This document shows, piece by piece, positions 45,146 to 46,149 of a stretch of DNA of 46,149 nucleotides (positions are counted from its first letter, which is position 1; the number at the start of each line of letters is the position of its first letter). The DNA lies in assembly GCA_027487735.1 (NCBI GenBank), contig JAIYDA010000141.1, positions 1 to 46,149 of the forward strand. The letters run 5' to 3'. The DNA is from Planctomycetaceae bacterium (GTDB lineage Bacteria > Planctomycetota > Phycisphaerae > Phycisphaerales > UBA1924). The position numbers and the translations under genes are program-made. The notes below the pieces were generated by a model that saw only the letters and a program-made list of their open reading frames with translations, did not search any database and was not told where the DNA came from.

Positions 45146-45228
45146 GCGGGCGTGCGCGGTGCTCTGCGACCGCAACCCAAGGTGATGACCAACGGACGAC
45201 AGAGCAACGACACGAGAGGGGCTGAGTC

Positions 45229-46149
45229 ATGCTGAAAGTGCTTGTGATCGAAGACGACGCCGACCATGCCGAGCTCATCGAGCAGGCCCTCGCCTGCGGC
45301 GGACCCGAGGCGATGGAAGTGACCACGGCCGCCACGCTCGAGGAGGCCACGAACCTGCTCGACGTGCTCCAGTTTGGGTGCGTCGTGCTCGACCACAACC
45401 TGCCCGATGGCAAAGGCACCGAGCTGCTCCGCAAGTGCCAGCAGGCGGTGGACAAGGTGCCCGTGGTGGGCCTCTCCACCAGCGAGGACCCGCAGGTTGC
45501 GCTCGCAGACTTTCGCGGCGGCTGCATCGAGTTCATCAGCAAGCACGACGCGTTCCGCGATGGCTCGCTGCGTCGGCGCGTGCGCGACGCCATCGGCACC
45601 TTTGAACGCCGCAAGCAGGCGATGCTCGCGGGCAGCGGACCCGTGATCGACGTCTTCGGACAGATCGAGACGCTGCTGGAGCGCAGCCGGACCGACCCGC
45701 TCATGGGCATCCTCAATCGCGGCGCGTTCGATGAGATCTCCGCCGAGTGGCACGCGAGCGCACAGAGCGATGGCGGCACATACGGCCTCTGCATGATCGA
45801 CGTCGACAACTTCAAGAAGTACAACGACACCTATGGGCATGTCGCGGGCGACGACGTGCTGCGGGGCGTGGCGGGCGCACTGCGCGGCGTGCTGCGCGGG
45901 CGAGACTGCATCGCGCGCTTCGGAGGCGAAGAGATCGTGGTGCTGATGGCCGACGCGAGCGAGGCGAGCCTGCGAGCCGTGGGCGAGCGCTTGCGAGCAG
46001 CGGTGCACACGCTGGGCAAGCCCCATGAGAAAAACCCGGGCGGCGTCGTGACGGTGAGCATTGGCGTCACGAGCTTTCTCATGGGCTCGAAGGAAGAGTT
46101 CACGAGCGTGCTCGAGCGTGCGGACAAGGCGCTGTACACCGCGAAGGAG
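45229..46149 (+). CDS. Response regulator with GGDEF diguanylate cyclase domain (cut by window edge)
   Basis: The frame from ATG 45229 is open to the window end (307 residues), so the stop lies outside. The receiver (1-125) has the acidic pair D9-D10, phosphoacceptor D55 (CVVLDHNLPDG) and K105. A short linker leads to the GGDEF domain (about 150-307) with TDPLMGILNRGAF, the metal Asp in MIDVDNFKKYNDTYGH and the active-site loop G232-G-E-E-I. An inhibitory-site motif R223-x-x-D226 lies five residues before the loop. It should make cyclic di-GMP on phosphorylation, most likely by the kinase just upstream. The final Ile of the loop, in place of Phe, is a mild variant. Confidence 0.93.
   Translation, partial: MLKVLVIEDDADHAELIEQALACGGPEAMEVTTAATLEEATNLLDVLQFGCVVLDHNLPDGKGTELLRKCQQAVDKVPVVGLSTSEDPQVALADFRGGCIEFISKHDAFRDGSLRRRVRDAIGTFERRKQAMLAGSGPVIDVFGQIETLLERSRTDPLMGILNRGAFDEISAEWHASAQSDGGTYGLCMIDVDNFKKYNDTYGHVAGDDVLRGVAGALRGVLRGRDCIARFGGEEIVVLMADASEASLRAVGERLRAAVHTLGKPHEKNPGGVVTVSIGVTSFLMGSKEEFTSVLERADKALYTAKE

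Overview
This 46 kb window is high-GC bacterial chromosome, most likely from a planctomycete of the class Phycisphaerae. The taxonomic clues are a protein ending in two tandem Cys-flanked dockerin-like repeats built on DFN-x-D (18.0-18.2 kb), a large Ser/Thr kinase fused to a periplasmic-type beta-propeller (0.4-3.3 kb), HEAT-repeat and VWA lipoproteins, a secreted S74-chaperone fibre protein and weak Shine-Dalgarno use. No ribosomal RNA or other phylogenetic marker is present, so this is inference from gene style.

Left part (1-10.9 kb): after the last 53 codons of a plus-strand gene comes one long minus-strand transcription unit. Read in transcription order it is a SWIM zinc-finger protein, a DUF5691 protein, a MoxR AAA+ ATPase, a DUF5682 protein and a VWA protein, followed about 47 bp later by the kinase-propeller gene. 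Three junctions are 4-base ATGA/GTGA overlaps. The set matches the E. coli yehQ/yehL/yehM/yehP group, a MoxR-VWA chaperone-like system proposed to act in biological conflict or stress.

Middle part (11-23.4 kb) is accessory. It holds an ArsR/AHSA1 pair, an FRG-domain protein, an Nmad3-type (nucleotide-modification-associated) protein followed 2 bases later by a very small gene, a secreted S74 fibre-like protein, a small membrane protein, an FGE-like protein with dockerin-like tail, an M50-like protease, two unrecognised proteins, an AT-rich HEPN-like protein and an RNHCP zinc-binding protein. A frameshifted relic of the small Nmad3-linked gene lies 6.5 kb away. I see no transposase, integrase, tRNA or long flanking repeat.

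Right part (23.4-46.1 kb) is mostly core metabolism and envelope: KatG, an NAD-dependent epimerase, ATP-dependent PEP carboxykinase, UvrA with two unusual inserts, membrane and HEAT-repeat lipoproteins, an orphan sugar-type binding lipoprotein, PsuG, dodecin, a VWA lipoprotein, a glycosyltransferase family 9 protein overlapping LipB, a thioredoxin-TPR protein, overlapping apaG and thiS, a zf-TFIIB protein, and a GAF-PAS histidine kinase next to a receiver-GGDEF protein cut by the window edge. Several perfect hairpins mark gene ends.
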